DNA of 64,000 nt from Saccharothrix algeriensis (lineage in GTDB: Bacteria; Actinomycetota; Actinomycetes; Mycobacteriales; Pseudonocardiaceae), in the NCBI RefSeq assembly GCF_016907655.1, contig NZ_JAFBCL010000001.1:1860001-1924000 (forward strand), in the 5' to 3' direction. Each line of letters begins with the position of its first letter. Positions within the stretch are counted from its first letter, which is position 1. Made by a program: the position numbers and the translations under genes. The notes under the pieces are model-generated. The model was not told the DNA's origin. It was given only the letters and a program-made list of their open reading frames with translations, and ran no database searches. Of this stretch, positions 1 to 9,307 are shown in pieces.

Positions 1-254
1 CCGCCGAGACCATCCCGGACACGGCGCAGGCGATCGCCGACATCACCGGGGTCACGGAGGTGTACTCGTGCGCGGGCGACGTCGACCTGATCGCCCTGGT
101 GAAGGTCGCGCGGCACGAGGAGCTGGCCGAACTCGTCCCCGGTCACATCTCGAAGGTCCCCGGCGTGCTGAACACCGACACCCACATCTCGTTCCGGTCC
201 TACTCCAAGCGGGACACGGAGGCGGCGTTCTCGGTCGGGCTCGACCAGGGCTGA
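1..254 (+). CDS. Lrp/AsnC-type ligand-binding (RAM) domain protein, 3' part only
   Basis: The reading frame is open from the window edge (first full codon at base 3) to a TGA ending at 254. The visible 83 residues look like the C-terminal effector-binding domain of Lrp/AsnC regulators: a 'GVTEVYSCAGDVDLIALV' strand-turn-strand followed by 'ISKVPGVLNTDTHISFRSY'. This domain binds small ligands, often amino acids, and forms oligomers. Whether a DNA-binding domain precedes it cannot be seen; many actinobacteria carry stand-alone RAM-domain proteins of about 80-100 residues. It ends at a long palindromic terminator shared with the convergent qcrB gene. Confidence 0.75.
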   Translation, partial: AETIPDTAQAIADITGVTEVYSCAGDVDLIALVKVARHEELAELVPGHISKVPGVLNTDTHISFRSYSKRDTEAAFSVGLDQG

Positions 255-294
255 CCGCCCCGCGGGCTGACCGCGGCGGGCCCCGGGGCACGCG

Positions 295-326
295 AAAGGC
301 CCCGCACCGATCGGTGCGGGGCCTTT
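295..326. terminator. Bidirectional intrinsic terminator
   Basis: A perfect 32-base palindrome (AAAGGCCCCGCACCGA and its complement). It begins with AAA and ends with TTT on either strand, so it can work both ways. It lies between the Lrp/AsnC-type gene and qcrB, which converge here. Confidence 0.85.
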
Positions 327-336
327 GCGCGCGCGA

Positions 337-2010
337 TCAGGACTCCGGCTGCGCCGGCTTCCCGGACAGCTCGGCCGCCGAGGCGTTCTCGCCGGTCAGG
401 GAGTCGTCCCCGGAGACGCCCCGGGCCTGGCGGGCCCGCGCCAGCGCCGCGGTCTCCTCCGGCGCGTCCGGCGACAGGAAGCTGCCGGGCACCGGGTGGC
501 CGGCCGAGCCGAGCTTGTTCATCTTCTTCGGCACCGGCGCCGCCTGGTAGGCCAGGGGCAGCGGGTGGCCGTGCTCGTCCACCGGGCCCAGGGGCTGGTG
601 GACCTCGATGAACTCGCCGTGCGGCAGGCGCTTGATGATGCCGGTCTCCACGCCGTGCTCCAGCACCTCGCGGTCGCTGCGCTGGAGGCCGATGCAGATG
701 CGGTAGGTCAGGAAGTAGGCGATCGGCGGGATCACCAGCAGCCCGATCCGACCCATCCACGTCGTCGCGTTCAGCGAGACGTCGAACTTGAACGCGAAGA
801 TGTCGTTCGCGCCCATGACCAGCAGGACCATGAAGTACGAGATGGCCATGACGCCCAGCGACGTGCGGACCGGCGTGTCGCGCGGGCGCTGGAGCAGGTT
901 GTGGTGCGCGTAGTCCTTGGTCAGCTTCCGCTCGATCCACGGGTACACCGCCGCGACGCCGGTCAGCAGCGGCAGGCCGAGCATGAACGGCAGGAACGGC
1001 TCGGGCACCGTGTAGTCGCCCAGGTACAGCTCCCACGCGGGCCACAGGCGGACCAGGCCGTCGGTCCAGCCCATGTACCAGTCGGGCTGCGAGCCGGCCG
1101 AGATCTGCCCCGCGTTGTACGGCCCGAGGTTCCAGATCGGGTTGATCTGGAACACGCCGCCCATGATGGCGGTGACCGCCACGACGATGGCGAAGAAGCC
1201 GCCGCCCTTGGCCGCGAACACCGGCATGATGCGCACGCCGACGACGTTGGTCTCCTTGCGGCCCACGCCCGGGAACTGCGTGTGCTTCTGGTACCAGACC
1301 AGCGCCAGGTGCGCCGCCACCAGCGCCAGGATGATGGCCGGGATGACCAGGATGTGCAGCGTGTAGAACCGCGGGATGATCTCCGTGCCGGGGAACTCGC
1401 CGCCGAAGGCCAGCCAGTTCAGCCAGGTGCCGATGACCGGGATGGACAGCAGCAGGCCCGCCATCACCCGCAGGCCGGTGCCCGAGAGCAGGTCGTCGGG
1501 CAGCGAGTAGCCGAGGAAGCCCTCGATCGCGCCGAGCATGAACAGCACGATGCCGATGACCCAGTTGATCTCACGCGGGCGGCGGAACGCGCCCGTGAAG
1601 AAGATCCGGAACATGTGGACGACGATCGCGCCCATGAACAGCAGCGCCGCCCAGTGGTGCACCTGCCGCACGAACAGGCCGCCGCGGAAGTCGAACGAGA
1701 TCTCCAGCGTCGACTCGTAGGCGCGCGACATCGGCACGCCGTGCAGGTTGGCGAAGGTGCCGTCGTAGATGACCTCCTCCATGGAGGGGTCGAAGAACAG
1801 CGCCAGGTAGGTGCCGGACAGCAGCAGGATGATGAAGCTGTACAGCGCGATCTCGCCGAGCAGGAACGACCAGTGGGTCGGGAACACCTTGTTCAGCTGT
1901 TTCCGCATGCCACCGGCCATGTGGAACCGGTCGTCCGCCCACTTCGCGGCGCCACCCGCCATCCTGGCGGCGGCGTTCTGCCGCTTCGTCGGCGTGGTGA
2001 TGCCGCTCAT
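337..2010 (-). CDS. qcrB: Cytochrome bc1 complex cytochrome b subunit
   Basis: QcrB is the membrane core of the menaquinol:cytochrome c reductase (complex III), which in actinobacteria forms a supercomplex with the aa3 oxidase. The 557-residue product has many hydrophobic helices and the paired heme-ligand histidines (H118/H119 with H132; H219 with H234). The quinol-site motif reads PDWY (about 309-312), the actinobacterial counterpart of PEWY. The long C-terminal extension after the last helix is usual for this phylum. The start ATG overlaps the qcrA stop by four bases (ATGA, 2007-2010), so translation is coupled. It is the last gene of the leftward ctaE-qcrC-qcrA-qcrB operon. Confidence 0.97.
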   Translation of the reverse strand: MSGITTPTKRQNAAARMAGGAAKWADDRFHMAGGMRKQLNKVFPTHWSFLLGEIALYSFIILLLSGTYLALFFDPSMEEVIYDGTFANLHGVPMSRAYESTLEISFDFRGGLFVRQVHHWAALLFMGAIVVHMFRIFFTGAFRRPREINWVIGIVLFMLGAIEGFLGYSLPDDLLSGTGLRVMAGLLLSIPVIGTWLNWLAFGGEFPGTEIIPRFYTLHILVIPAIILALVAAHLALVWYQKHTQFPGVGRKETNVVGVRIMPVFAAKGGGFFAIVVAVTAIMGGVFQINPIWNLGPYNAGQISAGSQPDWYMGWTDGLVRLWPAWELYLGDYTVPEPFLPFMLGLPLLTGVAAVYPWIERKLTKDYAHHNLLQRPRDTPVRTSLGVMAISYFMVLLVMGANDIFAFKFDVSLNATTWMGRIGLLVIPPIAYFLTYRICIGLQRSDREVLEHGVETGIIKRLPHGEFIEVHQPLGPVDEHGHPLPLAYQAAPVPKKMNKLGSAGHPVPGSFLSPDAPEETAALARARQARGVSGDDSLTGENASAAELSGKPAQPES

Positions 2011-3131
2011 GACTTACGCTCCCAGAAGGCCGGACCCACAGCCTCGATGAAATCGCTGCGGGCAATCAAGTATCCGTCCTCGTCCACCGTGATCGGAAGC
2101 TGCGGCAGCGCGCGGGTCGCGGGACCGAACCTCGGCTTGCCGTAGTGGAAGACGTCGAACTGCGACTGGTGGCAGGGGCACAGCAGCAGGCCGGTCTGCT
2201 GCTCGTACAGCGACGCGGGGCAGCCCAGGTGGGTGCAGATCTTGGAGAACGCGTACAGGTCGCCGTAGTTGAAGTCCTCCTGGCCGGCGCGCTTGACGAT
2301 CTGCTGCCCCGGGCGGAACTTCAGCAGCAGGACCGGGTTGTCCACCCGCTTGGTCGCCATGATCAGCGCGTGCTCGTCGTCCCGCTCGGACTCCCGGAAC
2401 GGGAAGACGGTCATGTAACCGCCCGCGTCCAGGTCCTCCGGGCGCACCAGCTGCACGTCGTGCGGCTTGCCGGTGTAGTTGCGCAGGTAGACCTTCTCGC
2501 CGTTCTCCGACTTCCAGCCGGTGTGCCACAGCGAGTCCTTGCTGTCGCTGTCGGCCCACGGGTCGCGCACCAGGCTGCCCAGCGGCAGCGCCACCACGCC
2601 GAGGCCGAACACGCCGGCGCCCAGGCCCGCGGTCCGCTTGATCAGCGACCGGCGGCCGATGGTGGAGCGGGCGCCCGCGTCGGCCAGCTCGGCGAGCACG
2701 GTGGCCTTGTCGACCTCCGTGGAACCGCCGTCGTGGCGCTGCTGGACGGCCAGCTCCTCCGGGATGAACTTCTTCGTGTACAGCAGCGCGCCCACGCCCA
2801 GGGCGAGGATCGACAGGCCGAGCGTGAAGCCGATGACCGGCGTGTACAGGCTGTAGACGAAGTGGTCGGGCGTGTTCGGCGCGTGGTACTTCCACGGCCA
2901 GAACAGGAATGCGGCGAGGAACGCCAGACCGGACAGGGCGGCGATGGCGAACCACAGGGCGACGGTGCGCTCGGCCCGCCGCTCGGCGCGGGTGCCCTTG
3001 ACCGGCCACCGCTCCTCGTAGTGCACCAGTTCGACACCGTCGAGGTTGGTGCCGAGCTTGACCAGCTCGTCCCTGCTCATCCCGGCGAGGGCTGCCTCGT
3101 CGGGCAGGTCGTTCGGCTTCTCGCCGCTCAT
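2007..3131 (-). CDS. qcrA: Cytochrome bc1 complex Rieske iron-sulfur subunit
   Basis: This 374-residue protein carries the Rieske 2Fe-2S cluster that takes electrons from menaquinol at the cytochrome b Qo site. The C-terminal domain has the two cluster motifs, CTHLGC and CPCHQSQF. The N-terminal half has three hydrophobic segments, the actinobacterial arrangement, rather than the single anchor of proteobacterial Rieske proteins. The ATG at 3129-3131 (MSGEKPND) is chosen because it overlaps the qcrC stop by four bases; the frame stays open far upstream but there it only shadows qcrC. The 3' end overlaps the qcrB start in the same way. Confidence 0.97.
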   Translation of the reverse strand: MSGEKPNDLPDEAALAGMSRDELVKLGTNLDGVELVHYEERWPVKGTRAERRAERTVALWFAIAALSGLAFLAAFLFWPWKYHAPNTPDHFVYSLYTPVIGFTLGLSILALGVGALLYTKKFIPEELAVQQRHDGGSTEVDKATVLAELADAGARSTIGRRSLIKRTAGLGAGVFGLGVVALPLGSLVRDPWADSDSKDSLWHTGWKSENGEKVYLRNYTGKPHDVQLVRPEDLDAGGYMTVFPFRESERDDEHALIMATKRVDNPVLLLKFRPGQQIVKRAGQEDFNYGDLYAFSKICTHLGCPASLYEQQTGLLLCPCHQSQFDVFHYGKPRFGPATRALPQLPITVDEDGYLIARSDFIEAVGPAFWERKS

Positions 3132-3937
3132 GCCTTGGCTCCGATCCAGAGGGTCACGCCGACCAGGGCGGCGATGCCCACGATGAACGCGATCAGACCC
3201 TCCGATACCGGCCCGAGGCCGCCGAGGGGGGCGCCGCCGGGGTTGTTCTTCCCGTCGGTCACCGACTTGATGTAAGCGATGATGTCCTGCTTCTCCTCCG
3301 GCGTGAGCTGCCGGTCGGAGAACTTCGGCATGTTCTGCGGGCCGGTGAGCATCGCGGTGTAGATCTGCTCCTCGGTCACGCCGTCCAGCTCGGGTGCGAA
3401 CTTGCCGGACGACAGCGCCCCGCCGCGACCGGTGAAGTTGTGGCACGCCGCGCAGTTGAGCCGGAACAGCTCGCCACCGCGGGCCGGGTCCTCGCCGCGC
3501 AGCGCCTCGCCCCGCTCCTCGGGGGTCTGCGGGCCGCCGCCGCGGGACTGGATGAACGCGCCGAGCGCGTCGATCTCCTCCGGCGTGAACACGGCGGGCT
3601 TGCGCTGGGCCTGGGCCTCCTGGCGGGCCATCGGCATCCGCCCGGAGGAGACCTGGAAGTAGACCGCCGCCTCGCCGACGCCGATCAGGCTGGGCCCGCG
3701 GTCCTGGACACCGTCCAGGTTCTTGCCGTGGCAGGAGATGCAGGTGTTGTTGTAGAGCTGCTCACCCAGTCGCACCTGGGCCGGGTCGTCCTGCGCCTGC
3801 GCGGTCTGCGGCTGCGGCGCGAGGGCGCTGAACAGGAAGCCCGCGGCCAGCAGGGCGAAGCCCAGCGCGAGCAGGCCCGAGATCCGCCTGCGCAGCTTGG
3901 TGCTGCGCTTCCGGGCCCGTGTGGTGTTGGTGGTCAT
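3128..3937 (-). CDS. qcrC: Cytochrome bc1 complex diheme cytochrome c subunit
   Basis: QcrC passes electrons from the Rieske centre directly to the aa3 oxidase, standing in for a soluble cytochrome c. The 269-residue product has an N-terminal signal anchor after a basic stretch ([12 protein letters not shown]), two cytochrome c domains with CISCH and CAACH heme-attachment motifs, and a C-terminal membrane helix. The ATG at 3935-3937 ([10 protein letters not shown]) gives the usual length; the frame is open further upstream but has no family resemblance there. The end overlaps the qcrA start (ATGA). Confidence 0.96.
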   Translation of the reverse strand: MTTNTTRARKRSTKLRRRISGLLALGFALLAAGFLFSALAPQPQTAQAQDDPAQVRLGEQLYNNTCISCHGKNLDGVQDRGPSLIGVGEAAVYFQVSSGRMPMARQEAQAQRKPAVFTPEEIDALGAFIQSRGGGPQTPEERGEALRGEDPARGGELFRLNCAACHNFTGRGGALSSGKFAPELDGVTEEQIYTAMLTGPQNMPKFSDRQLTPEEKQDIIAYIKSVTDGKNNPGGAPLGGLGPVSEGLIAFIVGIAALVGVTLWIGAKA

Positions 3938-3984
3938 GTGTGCGGCAACCCTTGCTGGTGTGAGTTCGGGGTTCGTGCTGGTCG

Positions 3985-4593
3985 TCAGGGCACGATGTAG
4001 ATGACGGCGAACAAGCCGATCCAGACGACGTCGACGAAGTGCCAGTAGTACGACACGACGATCGCCGAGGTCGCCTGCGCGGGGGTGAACTTGCTCAGCT
4101 TCGTCCGGACCAGCAGGTAGCCGAACGCGATCAGACCACCGATCACGTGCAGGCCGTGGAAGCCGGTCGTGAGGTAGAAGACGGTCCCGTAGGCCGACCC
4201 GGGGATGGTGGTGCCCTCCTGGACCAGGGTGACGTACTCCCCCGCCTGCCCGGCGACGAAGATCGCTCCCATGATCAGCGTCACGAGGTACCAGCGGCGC
4301 AGGCCGAACACGTCGCCGCGCTCGGCGGCGAACACGCCCCACTGGCAGGTGAACGACGAGGCCACCAGGATGATGGTGAAGAACAGTGCGTAGGGCACGT
4401 TCAGGTGCGTCGGTGCCGGGGGCCACGGTCCCTCGTTCTGGGCCTTCACCGTGAAGAACATGGCGAAGAGCCCCGCGAAGAACATGAGCTCACTGGACAG
4501 CCAGACGATCGTGCCGACGCTGACCATGTTCGGGCGGTTCAGCGAGTGCACGCGCTGGCCGATGGAGGGCGCTGCCGTTGTCACACGACGCAT
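3985..4593 (-). CDS. ctaE: Cytochrome c oxidase subunit III
   Basis: This is the 202-residue, five-helix form of aa3-type oxidase subunit III found in actinobacteria. It shows the family features '[16 protein letters not shown]' near the N-terminus, a helix containing '[10 protein letters not shown]' and '[15 protein letters not shown]' at the end. Subunit III supports proton uptake and stability of the oxidase. It is first in the leftward operon with qcrCAB, so complex III and part of complex IV are made together; subunit II and IV genes lie separately at 7.7-9.1 kb. No strong Shine-Dalgarno is visible before the ATG. Confidence 0.96.
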   Translation of the reverse strand: MRRVTTAAPSIGQRVHSLNRPNMVSVGTIVWLSSELMFFAGLFAMFFTVKAQNEGPWPPAPTHLNVPYALFFTIILVASSFTCQWGVFAAERGDVFGLRRWYLVTLIMGAIFVAGQAGEYVTLVQEGTTIPGSAYGTVFYLTTGFHGLHVIGGLIAFGYLLVRTKLSKFTPAQATSAIVVSYYWHFVDVVWIGLFAVIYIVP

Positions 4594-4677
4594 TATTGCT
4601 TGCAGGTTTTCGCCCCGCCCATCGGGTCCGGGGCTGGTCGGCCGGTCATCCTGGTCACACGGGGCGGTGAGGGCGTC

Positions 4678-5076
4678 ATGGGGCTGCTGAGCCGGCTGCG
4701 CGGGTGGCGCGCGCGGCGGGGCGAACCCGCACTTGGGATTGATTCACCCGGCCTGGAGGTGGTGGTCGAGGCGTTCGACCACGCCGAGGCCGACTCGGCG
4801 GCGCTGGCGCGGTCGCCGCACTGGCGCGCGACCGCGCCAGCCGTGCTGCGCCACCACCTCGTCCTACCCCCTGACCAGGCAGAACGCGCCCGTGAGCTGC
4901 TCGCGCCGGACGGCTGGGAGCTGCGCGACGGTGACGTTTCTTACGCCTTGCGGGTCCAGGTGCTCACCGCCCTGTCCTGCGCGCAGGAGCGGTCGCGGAT
5001 GGCGGGCCTGGCGCAGCGGCTGGGCGGCGACTGGATCGGCTGGGACGCTCTGCAGGTCCGGCAGGGGTCCGACTAG
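4678..5076 (+). CDS. RraB-like (ribonuclease E inhibitor B family) protein
   Basis: A 132-residue protein of uncertain role. The C-terminal two thirds resemble the RraB family: '[19 protein letters not shown]', then 'DGWEL', then a helix ending '[15 protein letters not shown]', which lines up with the 'LAEKFDVEYDGWGT' end of E. coli RraB as I recall it. RraB binds RNase E and changes its substrate choice; whether this protein does so is unknown. The ATG at 4678 has GAGG six bases upstream. It is divergent from ctaE and just upstream of the receiver-like gene and trpD. Confidence 0.5.
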   Translation: MGLLSRLRGWRARRGEPALGIDSPGLEVVVEAFDHAEADSAALARSPHWRATAPAVLRHHLVLPPDQAERARELLAPDGWELRDGDVSYALRVQVLTALSCAQERSRMAGLAQRLGGDWIGWDALQVRQGSD

Positions 5077-5132
5077 GTGGGCCGGATAACATCACCGGCA
5101 CCTGGCACCCGACCCGCCGGAGGATCACGCAG

Positions 5133-5543
5133 ATGAGCACGCAGACGACCAGGATCCTGGTGTTCAGCCACCGCCCCGAGGTGCGTGAGACGATCATCAC
5201 TGCGGTGGGCCGGCGCCCCGCGCCGGACCTGGGCCGGGTGGAGTACGTCGAGGCGGGCGCGATCGCCGACGTCCTGTACGAGATGGACGGCGGCGGCGTC
5301 GACCTGGCCATCCTGGACGGCGAGGCGCAGCCCACCGGCGGCATGGGCCTGTCCCGGCAGCTGAAGAACGAGATCGCCGACTGCCCCCCGATCGTGGTGG
5401 CGGTGCGCCGCCGGGACGACCGGTGGCTGGCCACGTGGTCGCAGGCCGACGCGGTGCTCGTGCACCCCCTGGACCCGCTGGCCGCCGCCGAGACCGTGGC
5501 CGAGGTGCTGCGCTCGACAGCAGTGCCCTCAGTGCGGGGGTGA
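5133..5543 (+). CDS. Receiver-domain-like (CheY-fold) protein without output domain
   Basis: A 136-residue protein that appears to be a single response-regulator receiver fold. Strand 1 reads 'RILVFSH', strand 3 'VDLAILDGEA' (the Asp at about residue 62 sits where phosphorylation occurs), strand 4 'PPIVVAV', and the last 'ADAVLVHPLDPLAAAETV' resembles the K-P region but has His-Pro instead of Lys-Pro. The acidic pair usually seen after strand 1 is replaced by S-H, so metal-dependent phosphorylation is doubtful. It ends five bases before the trpD start and is probably co-transcribed with it. It may be a pseudo-receiver. Confidence 0.6.
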   Translation: MSTQTTRILVFSHRPEVRETIITAVGRRPAPDLGRVEYVEAGAIADVLYEMDGGGVDLAILDGEAQPTGGMGLSRQLKNEIADCPPIVVAVRRRDDRWLATWSQADAVLVHPLDPLAAAETVAEVLRSTAVPSVRG

Positions 5544-5548
5544 GCGCG

Positions 5549-6604
<1,056 letters not shown>

Positions 6605-6652
6605 CCCCGCGCACGACGCCCGCGCGCAGCGCAGACCCCACCTCCTGCTTCT

Positions 6653-6767
6653 CATCCCCGTATGGCCTGCCCGCAGGGGACCACGCTTGTCCGGGGAGCG
6701 CAAGCACGCTTTTCGCTTGCGCTCCCCGGACAAGCGTGGTGGTCTTCGACCAGGCCATACGGGGATG
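6653..6767. repeat. Long palindromic element, copy 1
   Basis: A 115-base hairpin-forming element. Outer arms of 17 bases (CATCCCCGTATGGCCTG and complement) pair perfectly. They are followed by an 11/11 internal loop (left CCCGCAGGGGA, right TGGTCTTCGAC), a perfect 25-bp inner stem (6681-6705 with 6715-6739) and a 9-nt loop ACGCTTTTC (6706-6714). A conserved tail to about 6830 (TCCTTGGCGGCCTGCC, then GAGGACTCTTT) recurs beside copy 3. Copies 2 and 3 lie at 19.1-19.5 kb. The rest of the gap (6605-6652 and 6831-6935) shows no gene. Short open frames through the palindrome are by-products of it. Confidence 0.85.
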
Positions 6768-6935
6768 GGACGCAGCGCCCTTCCCTCATCCTTGGCGGCC
6801 TGCCCGTCCGGCGAGGACTCTTTCGCCCTTCAACCCCTCCCTCACCGCCCCTCGCTCTTCGGCTCTTGAAGCTCCTCCGGGGGCTCCTCCTGAGGCGTCA
6901 GCCACCTTTTTACTGATCGGTAACAGGTTCAGGGG

Positions 6936-7616
6936 ATGCTTGTCCCCATGCTCTACACGGTGATGAAGCGGGTGGTCGCGCCGACGGCGCGGCTGGTGTG
7001 GCGGCCCACGGTCGAGGGCTTGGCGAACGTGCCGGCGGAGGGCCCCGTCATCCTGGCCCCGAACCACCTGTCGTTCATCGACAGCATCGTGATCCCGATG
7101 GTGGTGCCGCGGCGCGTCTCGTTCCTCGCCAAGGCCGAGTACTTCGAGGGCTCCGGCCTCAGGGGAGCCCTCTCCCGGTACTTCTTCGGCTCGCTGGGCC
7201 ACGTCCCGGTGCGCCGGGGCGTCGGGAGGGCCGCCCGCGCCTCCCTGGACACCGCGGCCGACATCCTGGCCTCCGGCGGCGCGTTCGCCATCTACCCCGA
7301 GGGCACGCGCTCGCTGGACGGCCGCCTGCACCGGGGGCGCACGGGGGTGGCGCGGATGGCGCTGGAGTCCGGCGCGCCGGTCGTCCCGGTCGGGCTGATC
7401 GGCACCGACGAGGTCCAGCCGGTGGACGCGAAACTGCCTCGCATCCGGCCGGTGACCATCCGGTTCGGCCGCCCGCTCGACTTCTCCCGCTACGCCGGGA
7501 TGCACGAGTCGCTGCCCGTGCTGCGCTCGGTCACCGACGAGGTCGTCTACCGCATCCTCGAACTGACCGGCCAGGAGTACGTCGACCGCTACCAGGGCTC
7601 CGACAAGGCCGCCTGA
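6936..7616 (+). CDS. 1-acyl-sn-glycerol-3-phosphate acyltransferase family protein (PlsC-like)
   Basis: This 226-residue protein belongs to the PlsC/LPLAT family, which adds an acyl chain to lysophosphatidic acid at the membrane. The catalytic HX4D motif is 'NHLSFID' (H44, D49). The phosphate-binding block is 'YPEGTRSLDG' (about 121-130), and 'PVVPVGLIGTDEV' is the usual later block. ATG 6936 gives the full frame; ATG 6948 (MLYTVMKR) is an equally good start, since the AGGGG at 6931-6935 is closer to ideal spacing for it. It stands alone between the palindromic element and a terminator. Confidence 0.88.
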   Translation: MLVPMLYTVMKRVVAPTARLVWRPTVEGLANVPAEGPVILAPNHLSFIDSIVIPMVVPRRVSFLAKAEYFEGSGLRGALSRYFFGSLGHVPVRRGVGRAARASLDTAADILASGGAFAIYPEGTRSLDGRLHRGRTGVARMALESGAPVVPVGLIGTDEVQPVDAKLPRIRPVTIRFGRPLDFSRYAGMHESLPVLRSVTDEVVYRILELTGQEYVDRYQGSDKAA

Positions 7617-7693
7617 GCCAGGCAGCGGGGACCACCCTCCCAGAACCCCCCAGAGCCCCCACCGGCCCCCGAGAACCCCCTGGAACGCCGAAC

Positions 7694-7725
7694 GGGCCGC
7701 CCTCCCGTCACCGGGAGGGCGGCCC
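7694..7725. terminator. Intrinsic terminator between plsC-like gene and ctaF
   Basis: A 14-bp GC stem (GGGCCGCCCTCCCG with its complement) separated by a short loop. It lies between two convergent genes and can serve both. Confidence 0.75.
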
Positions 7726-7754
7726 GCCGAGAGCGAGGACCGGGGTAACGCGGC

Positions 7755-8171
7755 TCAGCTGTGGTTCGGACCCGTGTGGTACTCGAACACCAGCCCGCCG
7801 ACCGCGATCAGGACCAGCACCGCGCCGATCACCAGCAGCCACACGTGCCAGAACGCGAGCCCCAGGCCCGCGACCGCCGCCGCCGCCGCCAGGCCGATCG
7901 GCCAGTACGAGCCGGGGCTGAAGAAGCCCAGCTCACCGGCGCCGTCGGAGACCTCGGCGTCCGCGTTGTCCTCCGGGCGCACCTCGATGCGCCGGGCGAC
8001 GAACCGGAAGTACGTGCCGACGATCAGGGCCAGGCCGCCGGTCAGGGCCAGCGCCACCGTGCCGGTCGGCTCGACCGCGCCCGAGGAGTCCCACGTCCAG
8101 TAGCCGTACACCACGGCCACCACGAACGAGAACGCCATCACCAAGTCGAAAATGCGGGCTTCGACCTTCAT
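7755..8171 (-). CDS. ctaF: Cytochrome c oxidase subunit IV
   Basis: This small actinobacterial subunit of the aa3 oxidase is 138 residues with four hydrophobic helices. The first follows 'MKVEARIFDLVMAFSFVVAVVY', and the loop after helix 2 contains 'RRIEVRPEDNADAEV' and 'GELGFFSPGSYWP', both typical of the family. It lies 12 bases downstream of ctaC and is transcribed with it. The order ctaC-ctaF divergent from asnB matches Rv2200c-Rv2199c/Rv2201. Confidence 0.93.
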   Translation of the reverse strand: MKVEARIFDLVMAFSFVVAVVYGYWTWDSSGAVEPTGTVALALTGGLALIVGTYFRFVARRIEVRPEDNADAEVSDGAGELGFFSPGSYWPIGLAAAAAVAGLGLAFWHVWLLVIGAVLVLIAVGGLVFEYHTGPNHS

Positions 8172-8183
8172 CGCAGCGTCCTC

Positions 8184-9116
8184 CTACTTCCCGCCGCCGG
8201 ACGCCTCGCGGACGGTCCGGTCGGTGTCGAAGGGCTTGGTCGTGACCGCGTACGGCGTGCACAGCTCACCGCAGTCCAGCTCGGTCAGCGCTTCCGCGGC
8301 GGTGTACGGCAGCCCCGTCTGGGGGTTGTTCTTCTCGCGCAGCGACATGTACCGGTCGAACACGGCCGGCTCCAGCGCCCGGACCTCGAAGTTCATCACC
8401 GCGTGGTACACGCCGCACAGCTCGGCGCAGCGGCCGACGAACGAGCCGGTCCGGTCGATCTGGCTGATCTCGAACGAGTCGTCCTGGTTGTTCTTCTTCG
8501 CCGCGGGGAAGACGTCCCGCTTGAAGTGGAACTCCGGCACGTAGAACGAGTGGATGACGTCGGTGGACGCCAGCTTGAACTCGATCGACCGGCCCTGGGG
8601 CAGCACCAGCAGCGGGATCTCGCCCGACGAGCCGACCGTGCTCACCGGCTGGTCGTCCCGGTCGGTCTTGTACTCGGGGTACTTGAACTCCCAGTTCCAC
8701 TGGAACGCGATCACGTCGACCCGCACGTCCGGGTTGCCGGACTTCTTGATGACGTAGTTCTGCGTGACCGCGGTGAAGTAGAACAGCACCGCGACGATGA
8801 TCGTCGGCACGACGATGAGGACGAGCTCCAGCGGCAGGTTGTAGGCCACCTGGCGGGGCAGCTCCTCGCTCTTCTTCCGGTGGAAGGCCACCGACCAGAG
8901 GATCAGCCCCCAGACGATCACGCCCACCGCGAGCGCGGCGACGACCGACCAGGTCCACAGCTCGCGCATCCGCTCGGCCTGCGGCGTCACGGCCACCGGC
9001 CAGCCGAAGCGCAGCACCTCATCCGTGGAGCAACCGGTGGCCCCGACGCCGACCAGGCCGACCAGCCCGGCGACCTTCGCCAGCCGCGCTGCCCTGGTGC
9101 CCTCCTTCAGGCCCAC
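8184..9116 (-). CDS. ctaC: Cytochrome c oxidase subunit II (CuA subunit, lipoprotein)
   Basis: CtaC receives electrons from the bc1 complex at its binuclear copper site. The CuA ligands are in 'GRCAELCGVYHAVM' near the C-terminus, with the upstream His in 'DVIHSFYVPEF'. A lipobox (VGATGC) follows the signal sequence, and two helices ('LWTWSVVAALAVGVIVW' and 'LELVLIVVPTIIVAVLFYF') anchor the protein. The GTG at 9114-9116 is chosen because GAGGAGG lies eight bases upstream and the signal peptide then has normal length; the open frame extends to 9287. 310 residues. A hairpin sits in its leader at 9147-9172. Confidence 0.94.
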   Translation of the reverse strand: MGLKEGTRAARLAKVAGLVGLVGVGATGCSTDEVLRFGWPVAVTPQAERMRELWTWSVVAALAVGVIVWGLILWSVAFHRKKSEELPRQVAYNLPLELVLIVVPTIIVAVLFYFTAVTQNYVIKKSGNPDVRVDVIAFQWNWEFKYPEYKTDRDDQPVSTVGSSGEIPLLVLPQGRSIEFKLASTDVIHSFYVPEFHFKRDVFPAAKKNNQDDSFEISQIDRTGSFVGRCAELCGVYHAVMNFEVRALEPAVFDRYMSLREKNNPQTGLPYTAAEALTELDCGELCTPYAVTTKPFDTDRTVREASGGGK

Positions 9117-9146
9117 TGCTCGCCGCCTCCTCGTTGAAAGCTCGCA

Positions 9147-9172
9147 GGCAAGGGCGATAGCGAGCCCTTGCC
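9147..9172 (-). promoter_or_regulatory. Stem-loop in the ctaC leader
   Basis: GGCAAGGGC and GCCCTTGCC form a perfect 9-bp stem around an 8-base loop about 30 bases before the ctaC start, upstream of its GAGGAGG ribosome site. No T-run follows, so a plain terminator is unlikely. It may stabilise the mRNA or act as a protein-binding site. Confidence 0.45.
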
Positions 9173-9242
9173 GGATCATGCGGGAGCGTAGCTCAGGCGA
9201 CGGGTGAACACCCCTCGGGGGCAGCACCAGCGCGGTGCAGTT

Positions 9243-9271
9243 TCGGTCACACGAAGGGGTCCCGGCATACT
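9243..9271 (+). promoter_or_regulatory. asnB: Candidate asnB promoter
   Basis: TCGGTC and CATACT are separated by 17 bases and lie 36 bases before the asnB start. The -10 matches the TANNNT pattern; the -35 is weak. Confidence 0.35.
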
Positions 9272-9307
9272 GGGTACTTCTCCACACCCCACGAAAGGTG
9301 CAACGGC

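Noticed and set aside
6662..6963. Several 60-84-residue frames across palindrome copy 1 (and similar ones at copies 2 and 3)
   Set aside because: Their similarity to each other comes from the shared palindrome read in different frames; the perfectly paired stems explain the conservation better than coding.
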